This document shows, piece by piece, positions 46,301 through 55,908 of a stretch of DNA of 64,000 nt (positions are counted from its first letter, which is position 1; the number at the start of each line of letters is the position of its first letter). Origin of the DNA: Corythoichthys intestinalis (Eukaryota > Chordata > Actinopteri > Syngnathiformes > Syngnathidae); the NCBI RefSeq assembly GCF_030265065.1, contig NC_080414.1:16223501-16287500 (forward strand). The letters run 5' to 3'. The position numbers were made by a program, and so were the translations under genes. The notes below the pieces were generated by a model. The model was not told where the DNA came from and did no database searches. It saw only the letters and a list, made by a program, of their open reading frames with translations.

Positions 46301-47593
46301 TGTTATGTAACATATTTTTGTATTTGAAGTACATTTTTTGCTCAATTTTCACACTACTCTCTGTAGGCGACAAAACTTTTGTCTTGCCAAAATTTGACCT
46401 TTATGTCTTCATTAAATGATAAATCTTTTTTCAGTGAAAAAAATATATTTTTGTACATTCTACATCATTTGGGAGGGCCTTAGCTTTCATATGAGCCATT
46501 TCTGAAACCAATTGAATAATTAAAAGTCAGGTTAATAGCAATTGTTTCTACAAAATGGATAAGCGACAAGACGTTTGTCAGGGACTTTACAATAAGTTAA
46601 TGCAGATTTATTTTGCATTTATCATTTAGCCTGTCAATTAATTAGATTCATATTTGTGAGAAATGTAGCCCTGACCCCCGTTCACCCCAGCAAAAAGGGT
46701 ACATGCAGGTTATGCTGTTATATTGTCCCTACCAGTGTTGAGACCAAACCGACGCCCTTGGTTTCTTCAACCGCAGTTAGCAAGAAAATGGATGCGCGTG
46801 CTTCTTTATTTTCTTGTAAAAGGTGGTTAAAGTCAGGGTTTTATGTTGCATCTCTGATTACTGATTAGTGTTTAGCTTCCTGACACATTGTGTTTTTTGG
46901 GTTGTGCCTTCAGATAACGTGATGTCAAGAGATCCTGACATCCCTTCTTCGGTGTTGACACACGTGGAGCAGGTCACCCCCCTCACTCCTGTTGTTCCAG
47001 GATCTAGAATAGCCGGTCCGGGCATACCTGGGCAAGTTATGGGTTCCCCCGCAGTGGGGACAACAGGTCACCGAGTGGTTGACAGAACCCATAGTGGTCC
47101 CAACCTTAGACTGGAACCCAATGGCAATGTTTCGAGAATACCCGGAAATGTCGGAAGAGAATTTATCATCTCTGAAGCAGCTACCCGTGCGGCGCACCCG
47201 CACTCCGGCCCACTCCGGTTCCTGTGGGCTAGCGACGCCCGTGCCGACGTTATCGTAGATGGCTTCATGTTCTGGATGGACACGGCGGAAATGACACGAG
47301 TGGCGTCCCATCCACTAGTCTGCTACTCGGGCTGGGTGTGCCCCATTTACGTCTTCTGCTGCCTGTCCTTACTCCGGGTGGCGGTTGCGCCTCACGACCC
47401 GTTGCTGTCCTCGCTGGGGGTCATCCTCCAGGATCTTCCCTTCCTTTTCGTGCGAGTCGGTTTGCTAGCTTTCTTCGGTTTGGTCACGCCACTGCTCTAC
47501 TTGCTCAAGAATCTGCTGGTGTGCTTGGCTTTCATCTACTTTAACTTCATGACCAAGCTTAGGATCTTCAATACACAGAGGATGTACTTGTAA
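40377..47593 (+). CDS. tmem236: tmem236, transmembrane protein 236
   Basis: Four coding exons, 40377-40636, 40712-40784, 41230-41353 and 46914-47593, joined in phase to 378 aa. Membrane-like segments lie near residues 14-31, 48-72, 88-108 and 124-142, with more in the last exon (SGWVCPIYVFCCLSLLR, DLPFLFVRVGLLAFF, LLVCLAFIYFNFMTKLRIF). It matches vertebrate TMEM236 in YWLIV...WVPLK, RPVALVFVILSTMPC, FAELPVSLILFSL, FWMDTAEMTRVASHP and DPLLSSLGVILQDLPF. The function of the family is not known. The start was set at MGSGRTLK because the human protein begins there; in-frame ATGs at 40239 and 40257 could add about 40 residues. A long hydrophilic loop starts exon 4. Intron 3 (5.6 kb) holds nested transposons. 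Confidence 0.93.
41445..41645 (+). mobile_element. LINE 3'-end remnant
   Basis: The run 'aggtggctcgggcatgtgat', then 'gagagactatgtctcctg', 'aggcctggggacacctcagg' and 'gacgaagtggttggggaagg' is the wording of the 3' end shared by fish RTE/Rex-type LINEs and the SINEs that use them. About 200 bp remain, without an ORF. Confidence 0.45.
41812..42425 (-). repeat. Dispersed 0.6-kb repeat with palindromic core, copy 3
   Basis: Inverted relative of 18166-18745. It starts 'aataaacagaaaaacaagct', has the core 'gaatgaacattcgttcattc' near 41910, and ends with 'ccatttcgatattttgtcat'. Confidence 0.6.
44238..44412 (+). pseudogene. hAT transposase fragment
   Basis: Reads YFSNNVIPDIYEMARKAIED and then FALTTDSWTSRATECYYLTC, the start of the hAT catalytic domain with its first aspartate in TTDSWTSR. 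It ends in a stop soon after HHNLYK. Only about 58 codons of a protein that normally has over 500 remain. Confidence 0.8.
44500..45110 (-). mobile_element. Inverted piece of the cagtgttgttaa hAT family
   Basis: The sequence from 'gaatgacgcgagaaaaagtc' through 'gatgctaggctaggtggctc' to 'actctgccaagtaact' is the reverse complement of the interior of 25373-26285 with many changes. The family's terminal repeats are absent, so the piece is truncated on both sides. Confidence 0.65.
45323..45766 (-). pseudogene. Tc1-type transposase C-terminal half, left arm
   Basis: QKTVKFGGYIITKIMVWGYI, then LQQDGAPSHTSIKILQDWPAQ and SPDMNIIEHVWGRIK. The second aspartate and the glutamate of the catalytic triad are there; the N-terminal half and first aspartate are not. 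Its downstream codons are followed by the target duplication of the hAT insertion. Confidence 0.8.
45815..46290 (+). pseudogene. Tc1-type transposase C-terminal half, right arm
   Basis: TVKFGGGKIMVWGYIQYG in one frame, then NHTKGTNSAAGWCSIT and a shifted continuation. Several frameshifts. The strand is opposite to the left-arm copy. Confidence 0.75.
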
Positions 47594-48382
47594 ATCACAA
47601 AAACGTGACGATTGTAATGGTATTTATAGTCATGTAGCATAGAGCGATTAACTCGTCAATGGCAGCCAATGAGTTCATTGTGAAGTTGTAGTTTTTCAAG
47701 GTGCGCCTTGAATCTTTACCCAGCCTTGCTAGTCATTTGACTGCTCACATGCATTGATGGCTACTGCTGTTTTGGTTAGCAACAAGTTCATCTATGGATT
47801 TAAAACATTGCAATTAGTTTAAAGCTATTCTTCCTGGCTTTCCCTTTCCCTTTGTAATATATTTCTACTAAAACGTGAATACTCCTGAACCAACTTGATT
47901 GATTTAGTTTGAATTCAAACCCCATTTGTAACTTGAATGCTCACATTTTAGGGCACTCCCCCACTTAGGAAGCAGGATGTCCTCCTATGCATTTTTTTCA
48001 TATGATTTGTGTCATCTTAGGAAACTGCACAGAACTCCTAAGGGGGCTTTTTTGCGTGTGTGTGTGTGTGTGGGGGGGGGGGGGGTCAACATTCTTCACA
48101 GTTTGTCAGATCAGCATTTTGCTCACATTCCTCGGCATTTGTGATAGAGAGGAGCAAACCTATATTTTAGCCCACTTTGATACAGTGCGGGTCAAATTGA
48201 CCTGAAAAATAGATTGATTTTTATAGCTAGGAATTTACTAAAATTAGCTAATTGGGTGAAAAAAAAATAGTAATTTAAATGGTTTCACGAAATATTTACT
48301 GAATATTTTTTTGTCTAACTGACCCTAGAAACTTATAAACATTCATATTGCATCGTTTAAAATGAAATTTTAGATTTATTTG
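47594..48382 (+). other. tmem236 3' UTR and flank
   Basis: No clear AATAAA within 400 bp of the stop. A (tg)n tract followed by G14 lies at 48055-48085. 'cgggtcaaattgacct' at 48187 resembles words at 50558 and 50803. No coding content. Confidence 0.4.
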
Positions 48383-50518
48383 CGGTAATTTTCGGACTAC
48401 AAGCCACTACTTTTGTCCCTCGTTTTGAATCCTGCGGCTTAAAATCCTGTGCGGCTTATTTGTTGATTTATTTGGGTTTTTCTCTTTGACAGTGGATGGG
48501 CATTAATGACATTATGAATGATGTCAGTACCTCCATTTATGGTCAGCTCGGATCTTTAAATCCATTCAAAAGTGAGATAATTTGTCATAATTATGATGGT
48601 CTTATGACAGTCTTATGGCGCCACTATCATATAAAGTCTTACCAAATACTATGACCAGAAATTAATGAAACAACTGGAACAGTAACTGAAGAAATAATTA
48701 GCACAGAACATGAATTTTGATTGTTATTTACATCTGTAGCGCTGCAATGCATGCTAGGAGGCATGTTGGACGACAACAGTGTTGACGGCAGGTGGCAGTA
48801 GAGGTTGAGGGTCTCCTCCAAGGGACCAGTGATGGCCGAATGAAGCTTCTTGAAGCGATGAAGCTTTGCTGCTGATTGGTTCAAAGCTTCATAGTGGTTC
48901 ATTTGAGCTTATGACAATTTTATGATGCCGCTGTCAAATATAGTGTTACCAAATACCATCACTAGCAATTAATGAAACAACCGGTACAGTAACTGAAGAA
49001 ATAATTAGAACAGAACATGAATTTTGATTGTTATTTACATCTGTAGCGCTGCAATGCACTCTAAGAGGCATTTTGGATGACAACAGTGTTGACAGCAGGT
49101 GGCAGCAGAGGTTGACTGTCTCCCCCAAGGGTGTTGTGATGGACGAATGAAGCTTCTTGAAGCAATGAAGCCTTGCTGCCGATTGTTTCAAAGCTTCATG
49201 GTGGTTCATTTGATGTTATGACAATTTTATGATGCTGCTGTCAAATATAGTGTTACCAAATACCATCACTAGCAATTAAGGAAACAACCGGTACAGTAAC
49301 TAAAGAAATAATTAGCAGAGAACATAAATTTTGATTGTTATTTCCATCTGTAGTGCTGTAATCATGTTTGGAGGCATGTTGGATGACAACAGTGTTGACA
49401 GCAGAGGTTGACTGTCTCCTAAAGGAGTTATGATGGCCAAATGAAGCTTCTTGAAGCAATCATAGTGGTTCATTTGATCTTATGACAATTTAATGATGCC
49501 GCTGTCAAATATAGTGTTACCAAATACCATACTAGCAATTACTGAAACAACTGGTACAGTAACTAAAGAAATAATTAGCAGACAACATGAATTTTGATGG
49601 TTATTTACATCTGTAGTGTTGTAATGCATGTTAGGAGGCATGTTGGATGACAACAGTGTTGACAGCAGAGGTTGACTGTCTCCCCCAAGGGAGTTGTGAT
49701 GGCCAAATGAAGCTTCTTGAAGCAATGAAGCTTTGCTGCCAATTGGTTCAAGGCTTCAAGTTGGTTCATTTGCTCTTATGACAATTTTATGATGTTGCTG
49801 TCATATAATGTGTTACCAAATACCATCACTAGCAATTAATGAAACAACCGGAACAGTAACTGAAGAAAATTAGCAGAGAACATGAATTTTGATTGTTATT
49901 TACATCTGTAGTGCTGTAATCATGTTTGGAGGCATGTTGGATGACAACAGTGTTGACAGCAGAGGTTGACTGTCTCCTAAAGGAGTTATGATGGCCAAAT
50001 GAAGCTTCTTGAAGCAATCATGGTGGTTCATTTTATCTTATGACAATATTAAGATGCCGCTGTCAAATATAGTGTTACCAAATACCATCACTAGCAATTA
50101 ATGAAACAACTGGTACAGTAACTGAAGAAATAATTAGCAGAGAACATGAATTTTGATTGTTATTTACATCTGTAGTGCTGTAATGCATGTTCGGAGGCAT
50201 GTTGGATGACAACAGTGTTGACAGCAGAGGTTGACTGTGTCCTCCAAGGGAGTTATGATGGCCAAATGAAGCTTCTTGAAGCAATGAAATATTCAAGAAC
50301 CAATTGGCTCAAAGCTTCATGGTGTTTGATTTGATCTTATGACAATTTTATGATGCCGCTGTCAAATATAGTGTTACCGGTCAATATCTTTTGGTGTAAA
50401 TATCCTGTAATACAGTCAGGACAGCTGCGGATTATTGTCCAGTGCGGTTTTTCTTTAAACAAATGTCGTTTTCGTGTCAAATTGGGCAGGTCGCGGTTTA
50501 TAGTCTGAAAATTACGGT
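48383..50518. mobile_element. DNA transposon with a satellite array inside
   Basis: Left 'cggtaattttcggactacaa' and right 'tatagtctgaaaattacgg' are imperfect inverted repeats, each followed inward by related 'gcggcttat'/'gcggtttat' words. About 1.74 kb of the 2.1 kb between them is the tandem array 48640-50375. No transposase; no clear target duplication. Confidence 0.6.
48640..50375. repeat. Six-unit tandem array, ~300-bp units of two lengths
   Basis: The marker 'taccaaata' recurs at about 48640, 48947, 49254, 49518, 49814, 50076 and (changed) 50374. Unit lengths are therefore about 307, 307, 264, 296, 262 and 298 bp. Units 3 and 5 share the same missing piece after 'cttcttgaagcaatca', so units 3-4 were duplicated together as 5-6. 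Every unit contains 'ggatgacaacagtgttgaca' and 'atgaagcttcttgaagc'. ORFs across the units are byproducts. Confidence 0.88.
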
Positions 50519-51013
50519 ACTTTATAAATCTTATTAATCACTTAACAAAACCCGGGTTAAATTGACCCACAGATATGTTTACATCCTTTCGGGGGAACTG
50601 AACCCGAGCTATCAAATGTTTTACCAACTGAATTTTCATCAAACAAAAGAGTTCCACAAACGCAGCCGGTCGTAATGCCCTGCAAATACTTCTTTTCATG
50701 GACCAATGAAACAAGTGCATACTTCCTAAATTGTGTTGGGGTTGATTGAACTTGAGATTTATTTTGTAACTGACTCTCCTGTATCATTAAAGAGGCACCG
50801 GGTCAAATTGACCCGTGATTATTCTTACCGTCCCACAGCACTGGCCCCTAATAATATCCGAGTGTCAGTTTTCTCCCCTCTAGTAGTGCTTCCCTGCTCA
50901 GCCTCTCTCTCTTGAGCGAGCGCCATGTGACAGGATGTGCAAGGAACAGGAGTTGTGGCGGCAGCGGCCCTTACCTAGCCACTTTGCGACTGGACCTGCC
51001 GACAAGCACCATC
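50519..51013 (+). promoter_or_regulatory. mrc1 upstream region and 5' UTR
   Basis: AT-rich to about 50800, then CT-rich 'ctctctctctt' at 50905 and CG-containing DNA before the ATG at 51014. No TATA box was identified with confidence. Confidence 0.35.
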
Positions 51014-51074
51014 ATGTGGTTTCGCCCCGTCGCGCTGCAGATCTGCCTGTTGGGCGCCGTCGCGGCCACTATCG
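51014..51074 (+). CDS. mrc1: mrc1 exon 1, signal peptide
   Basis: [20 protein letters not shown]: a hydrophobic leader of about 20 residues. Ends in phase 1 at donor gtaggt. An upstream out-of-frame ATG occurs at 50912. Confidence 0.88.
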
Positions 51075-54000
51075 GTAGGTGTAGTAGTGGCTTATTTGGC
51101 CTCTTGCGTAAGAACTGAGATTTTAGTTGTTAAGGTTTTAAATAAAATGGCATCTTGGTAAAATTGTGTTTGTGTTTCAGACAGCGGCTCCTTCCTGATC
51201 TTCAATCAGAATCACAACAAGTGCGTAAAGGTCATCCACGCTTCATCCACCACGTTATCGCGTTGCGACCCGCACGCCAAGGACCAGCAGTTCCGTTGGG
51301 CATCGGCGGAAAGACTGCTGAGTTTGTCCCTCAACCTGTGCCTGGGCGCCGTGGAGATTAAGGACTGGGTCAAGGTCCTGCTGTTCGAGTGCGACGAAAC
51401 CAGCGAGCTGCAACGCTGGCAGTGCAAGAACCAGACGCTGTTCGGACTTCGCGATCGTGATCTGCACCTCAACTGGGGGAATTTTAACGAGAGGAACTTG
51501 ATGATCTATAAGGGGTCGGGAGAATGGAGTCGATGGAAGATCTACGGGACGCATTTAGACTTGTGCTCCAAGGGATATCAAGGTAAGGTCACTTTAAGAA
51601 GTTTAACAAAATGCTTTTGATAGAGTCGAATCTCAAGGCATGGGTTGATGTGTCTCTGCAGAGATTTTCACCATCGGGGGTAATTCCTTCGGCACCCCGT
51701 GTATGTTCCCGTTCAAATTTGGTGAGCAGTGGTATTCGGAGTGCACCAAGGATGGTCGCTCCGACAAGCAAATGTGGTGCGCCACCGTGGCCAATTACAA
51801 CACCGAGAAGAAATGGGGCTTCTGTCCAACCAAAGGTAGGAGCAAAACTTGGATGATACAGTGTCAAAACCCCTGAATACAATGGTTTTTAAGTGGTTTC
51901 TTGAAAGAGGTCAGTGCTAACAATTAGGGTTTATGACCCCGTGATAGGACAACATTCACCCGCGTCCTGACTTGTCAGCAGTCTTTGTTTTCCTCTTCCC
52001 ACAGACCTCTCATCCCCTCCGCAACGTCTGCAAAATGACTGCAAATCAACACGTGTGCATTTATGCCTCTTGTTATGTTGCGGGTCAAGATGACCTATTG
52101 TACAGTAAAAAAAAAATGTTAAGAGAGGGAACACAGGAAAAGAACTGATCTTGAATCGCTTGTTATACAGTGGGGCAAATAAGTATTTAGTCAACCACTA
52201 ATTGTGCAAGTTCTCCCACTTGAAAATACTAGAGAGGCCTGTAATTGTCAACATGGGTAAACCTCAACCACGAGAGACAGAATGTGGAAATGTTGTTTGA
52301 TTTTTAAAGAATTTATTTGCAACTCATGGTGGAAAATTAGTATTTGGTCAATACCAAAAGTTAATGTCAATACTTTGTTATGTGCCCTTTGTTGTCAATA
52401 ATGTAGGCCAAACGTTTTCTGTCACTCTTCACAAGCTTTTCACACACTGTTGCTGATATTTTGGCCCATTCCTCCAAGCAGATCTCCTCTAGAGCAGTGA
52501 TGTTTTGGGGCTGTCGTTGGGCAACACGGACTTTCAACTCCCTCCACAGATTTTCTATAGGGTTGAGATCTGGAGACCGGCTAGGCCACTCCAGGACCTT
52601 GAAATGCTTCTTACGAAGCCACTCCTTTGTTGCTCTGGCTGTGTGTTTGGGATCATTGTCATGCTGAAAGACCCAACCACGTCTCATCTTCAATGCCCTT
52701 GCTGATGGAAGGAGATTTTCGCTCAAAATCTCTCGATACATGCCCCCATTCATTCTTTCCATTACACAGATCAGTCATCCTGGTCCCTTTGCAGAAAAAC
52801 AGCCCCAAAGCATGATGTTTCCACCCCCATGCTTCACAGTGGGTATGGTGTTCTTCGGATGCAATTCAGTATTCTTTCTCCTCCAAACATGAGAACCTGT
52901 GTTTCTACCAAAAAGTTCTATTTTGGTTTCATCTGACCATAACACATTCTCCCAGTCCTCTTTTGGATCATCCAAATGCTCTCTAGTGAACCGCAGATGG
53001 GCCTGGACGTGTACTTTCTTCAGCAGGGGGACATGTCTGGCAGTGCAGGATTTGAGTCCCTGGCGGCGCATTGTGTTACTGACAGTAGCCTTTGTTACTG
53101 TGGTCCCAGCTCTCTGTAGGTCATTCACTAGGTCCACCCGTGTGGTTCTGGGATTTTTGCTCACCGTTCTTGTTATCATTTTGACGCCACAGGGTGATAT
53201 ATTGCATGGAGCCCCAGATCGGGGGAGATTATCAGTGGTCTTGTATGTCTTCCATTTTTTAATAATTGCTCCCACAGTTGATTTCTTCACACCAAGCGTT
53301 TTGCCTATTGCAGATTCAGTCTTCCCAGCCTGGTGCAGGTCTAACATTTTTTCTCTGGTGTCCTTCGACAGCTCTTTGGTCTTGGCCATACTGGAGCTTG
53401 GCGTGTGACTGACTGAGATTGTGGACAGGTGTCTTTTATACCGATAATGAGTTAAAACAGGTGCCATTAATACAGGAAACGAGTGGAGCCTCGTTAGACC
53501 TCGTTAGAAGAAGCCAGAAATCTTGCTTATTTGTAGGTGACCTATTACTTATTTTCCACTCTAATTTGGAAATAAATTCTTTAAAAATCAAACAATGTGA
53601 TTTTCTGGTTTTTTTCCACATTCTGTCTCTCATGGTTGAGGTTTACCCATGTTGACACTTACAGGCCTCACTAATCTTTTCAAGTAGGAGAACTTGCACA
53701 ATTGGTGGTTGACTAAATACTTATTTGTCCCACTGTACTTAATTTGTTGGGGTATAAAAGTTTTTTTAAACCCAAAAAAATCTTCAAAAAGCAGAGATTA
53801 AGCATCTCTAAGCCTTGACCACATCTTAGTTTGCACAAAAAGACTGTTCCTTCATATACGAACATTCTCCATTCATTGGCAGTGACGTCGGGCTGGGACA
53901 CGGATCCGGTAACGGAGGTTCAGTACCAACGCAACGTCCAGTCTGTGCTGTCCTGGCACCAAGCCCTGAAGAGCTGCAGACAGCAGGGCGCGGATCTCCT

Positions 54001-55877
54001 CAGCATCGTGGAGCTCCACGAGCAGTCCTACATTTCGGGTAATTCGCAAACAGACAATAAACTCTGCTATTGACCATACGTTAACAGATTAGTTGACCCT
54101 ATGCAGGACTGACCAGCGAGTTGGGAAGCGCCCTGTGGATTGGACTCAATAGTTTGGACTATGATGCAGGATGGCAGTGGAGCAATGGAAACCCTTTCAG
54201 ATATTTAAACTGGGCGCCAGGTCAGTCGAGGTGAGTCATTCTATATTTGTAAGCAGATTTGTCAGAAGTCTTCTTCTTCTTAACAGGTCATCCTTCATCA
54301 GATCCTGGAATGAACTGCGCCACCTTGAATGCGGGCAAGGCTGCTAAATGGGAGACCAGCAACTGCAACAAGAAGCTTGGATACATTTGTCGCAAAGGGA
54401 ACTCCACCAGTCTACCTATGCTGCCTAGTAAGAGTCCCGAAAACACATGGGAAGTCTGCAGTAGGATGATTTTGGTGTTCTTCCCCCACCCAAAAAAAAA
54501 TCAGCTCTCAAAGCCAATTTCACAGATAAACATAAAATCTGGCAGATTTGTCTATCATGAGTAGACACACAAAAAAGTATTTAAAAACCCATGCTAAAAA
54601 AAAAAAAAAAAAAACAAGGGCAGGCTGTCATTTTGGTTTGAAGCAGCCATTTCTGAGTTACCAAGTATTGGTATTGCCACTTTTGGAAAATTTAGCCCCT
54701 GAAGCTAGTTTTACTGAGCAACATGAAATTTGATAGACTTGTCTATCATCATTAACCACACAAAAAAGTCTCAAGCACCCATGCCGAAAAAGACATTGGA
54801 AATCTATCATTTTGGGTTCAAAGAGGCCACTTTGGAGTTTCACCAGTCATAGTAGAGCTAGCCTTTTTAACCAGTTCAGCCCCAGAAGCCAGTTTTACTG
54901 AACAATATGAAATTTGGTAAGCATGTCTATCATCAGTAACAGCACGAAAAGTACGTATCAAGAACCCATGCTGAAAAAGACATAGGAAGTCTGTCATTTT
55001 GGGTTAATGGAGGCCATTTTGGGGTTTCGCCAGTCATAGTAGAGCCAACTTTTTATTTTTTTAAAAATTCAGCCCCAAAGCCAGTTTTCTACAGTTATCC
55101 GAGTCTGACGATGATAAGTCACGTCAATGTGCGAATGCATGCAGCAAAGCAAAACACCTGGACTCATTTATCCGTTCAATTGGCTGACATACTGACATGT
55201 GATCAGCATAAATGGTTAGCTCTGATTGGTTCAAATGTGCATGTTTTCTGAAACAGCAAAAAAAAAAAATTTTTTTAAAAATAAGCTTGTTGAATTGATG
55301 CGACAAAAAAAGGGCAATGCAACATAAAATGGATCAAATCTTTAAGAGCAACAAAAGAGTTGAGGAGGCTTATTTATCATATTTAGTTTTATTCACTCTG
55401 ATGGGGAGGTTCAGAACATCTTAGCTGTTAATGTGAACTTTGGACTTATATTTGTTCATTTATGTCAGGCTTCTTATTCATTTCCTTATGATTTAAAAAA
55501 AAGTCAATGTTTGCGCGATCTTCAAAATATATTCCATTTCACTCTGCATAATAGAAGTCATTTGTACTTATTTTTCTGAATGTATGTTACTTATATCTTT
55601 ATTATAAAAAAGGAAATGTTTACATTAACTTCAATTTTAATATATATCCTATGTTCTTAAGTAGTTAAAATTGAGATTTGGCATATAGTATGTGAGGAAA
55701 TGAGGAAAAATAAAAATTAGGGAATGGAGGTTGGGGTTATTGCTGTTTTTGTTAACTTTTATTTTGCAAATCATTGAAAAAATAAAATTTTGAACAAAAA
55801 TCAGTTTTTGTATGTGTTATAAAAATAACTGTCCTAAAAAGGTTTTCTTTGCATTTCAGTAGATTAAGAGGTTTGAC

Positions 55878-55908
<31 letters not shown>

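Larger units (their letters stand above)
43306..46587. mobile_element. Palindromic Tc1 derivative split by a hAT element
   Basis: Left end 'cagtccgtgacaaaagtctt', TA at 43304-43305; right end is the inverse near 46570-46587. Not only the ends but the C-terminal half of a Tc1-type transposase occurs in both arms in opposite directions: minus strand at 45323-45766 and plus strand at about 45815-46290. Without the hAT element each arm is about 0.78 kb, meeting near 45790-45820. The element is a head-to-head inverted duplication of a transposon's 3' half, so it cannot code for a transposase. Confidence 0.85.

Noticed and set aside
46868-46913. Upstream extension of the last tmem236 exon
   Set aside because: The open frame continues into the intron, but the acceptor at 46911-46913 and phase with exon 3 place the exon start at 46914.
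48639-50296. Series of similar minus-strand ORFs of 60-87 codons
   Set aside because: They recur once per satellite unit with the same wording, so they are a product of the tandem array and not a gene family.
48640-50375. CRISPR-like repeat array
   Set aside because: Units are about 300 bp without short spaced repeats, and the genome is vertebrate.
54221-54230. Alternative donor at 54231 for mrc1 exon 5
   Set aside because: It would add 10 bases and shift the frame of lectin domain 1; the donor at 54221 keeps the match to human MRC1.
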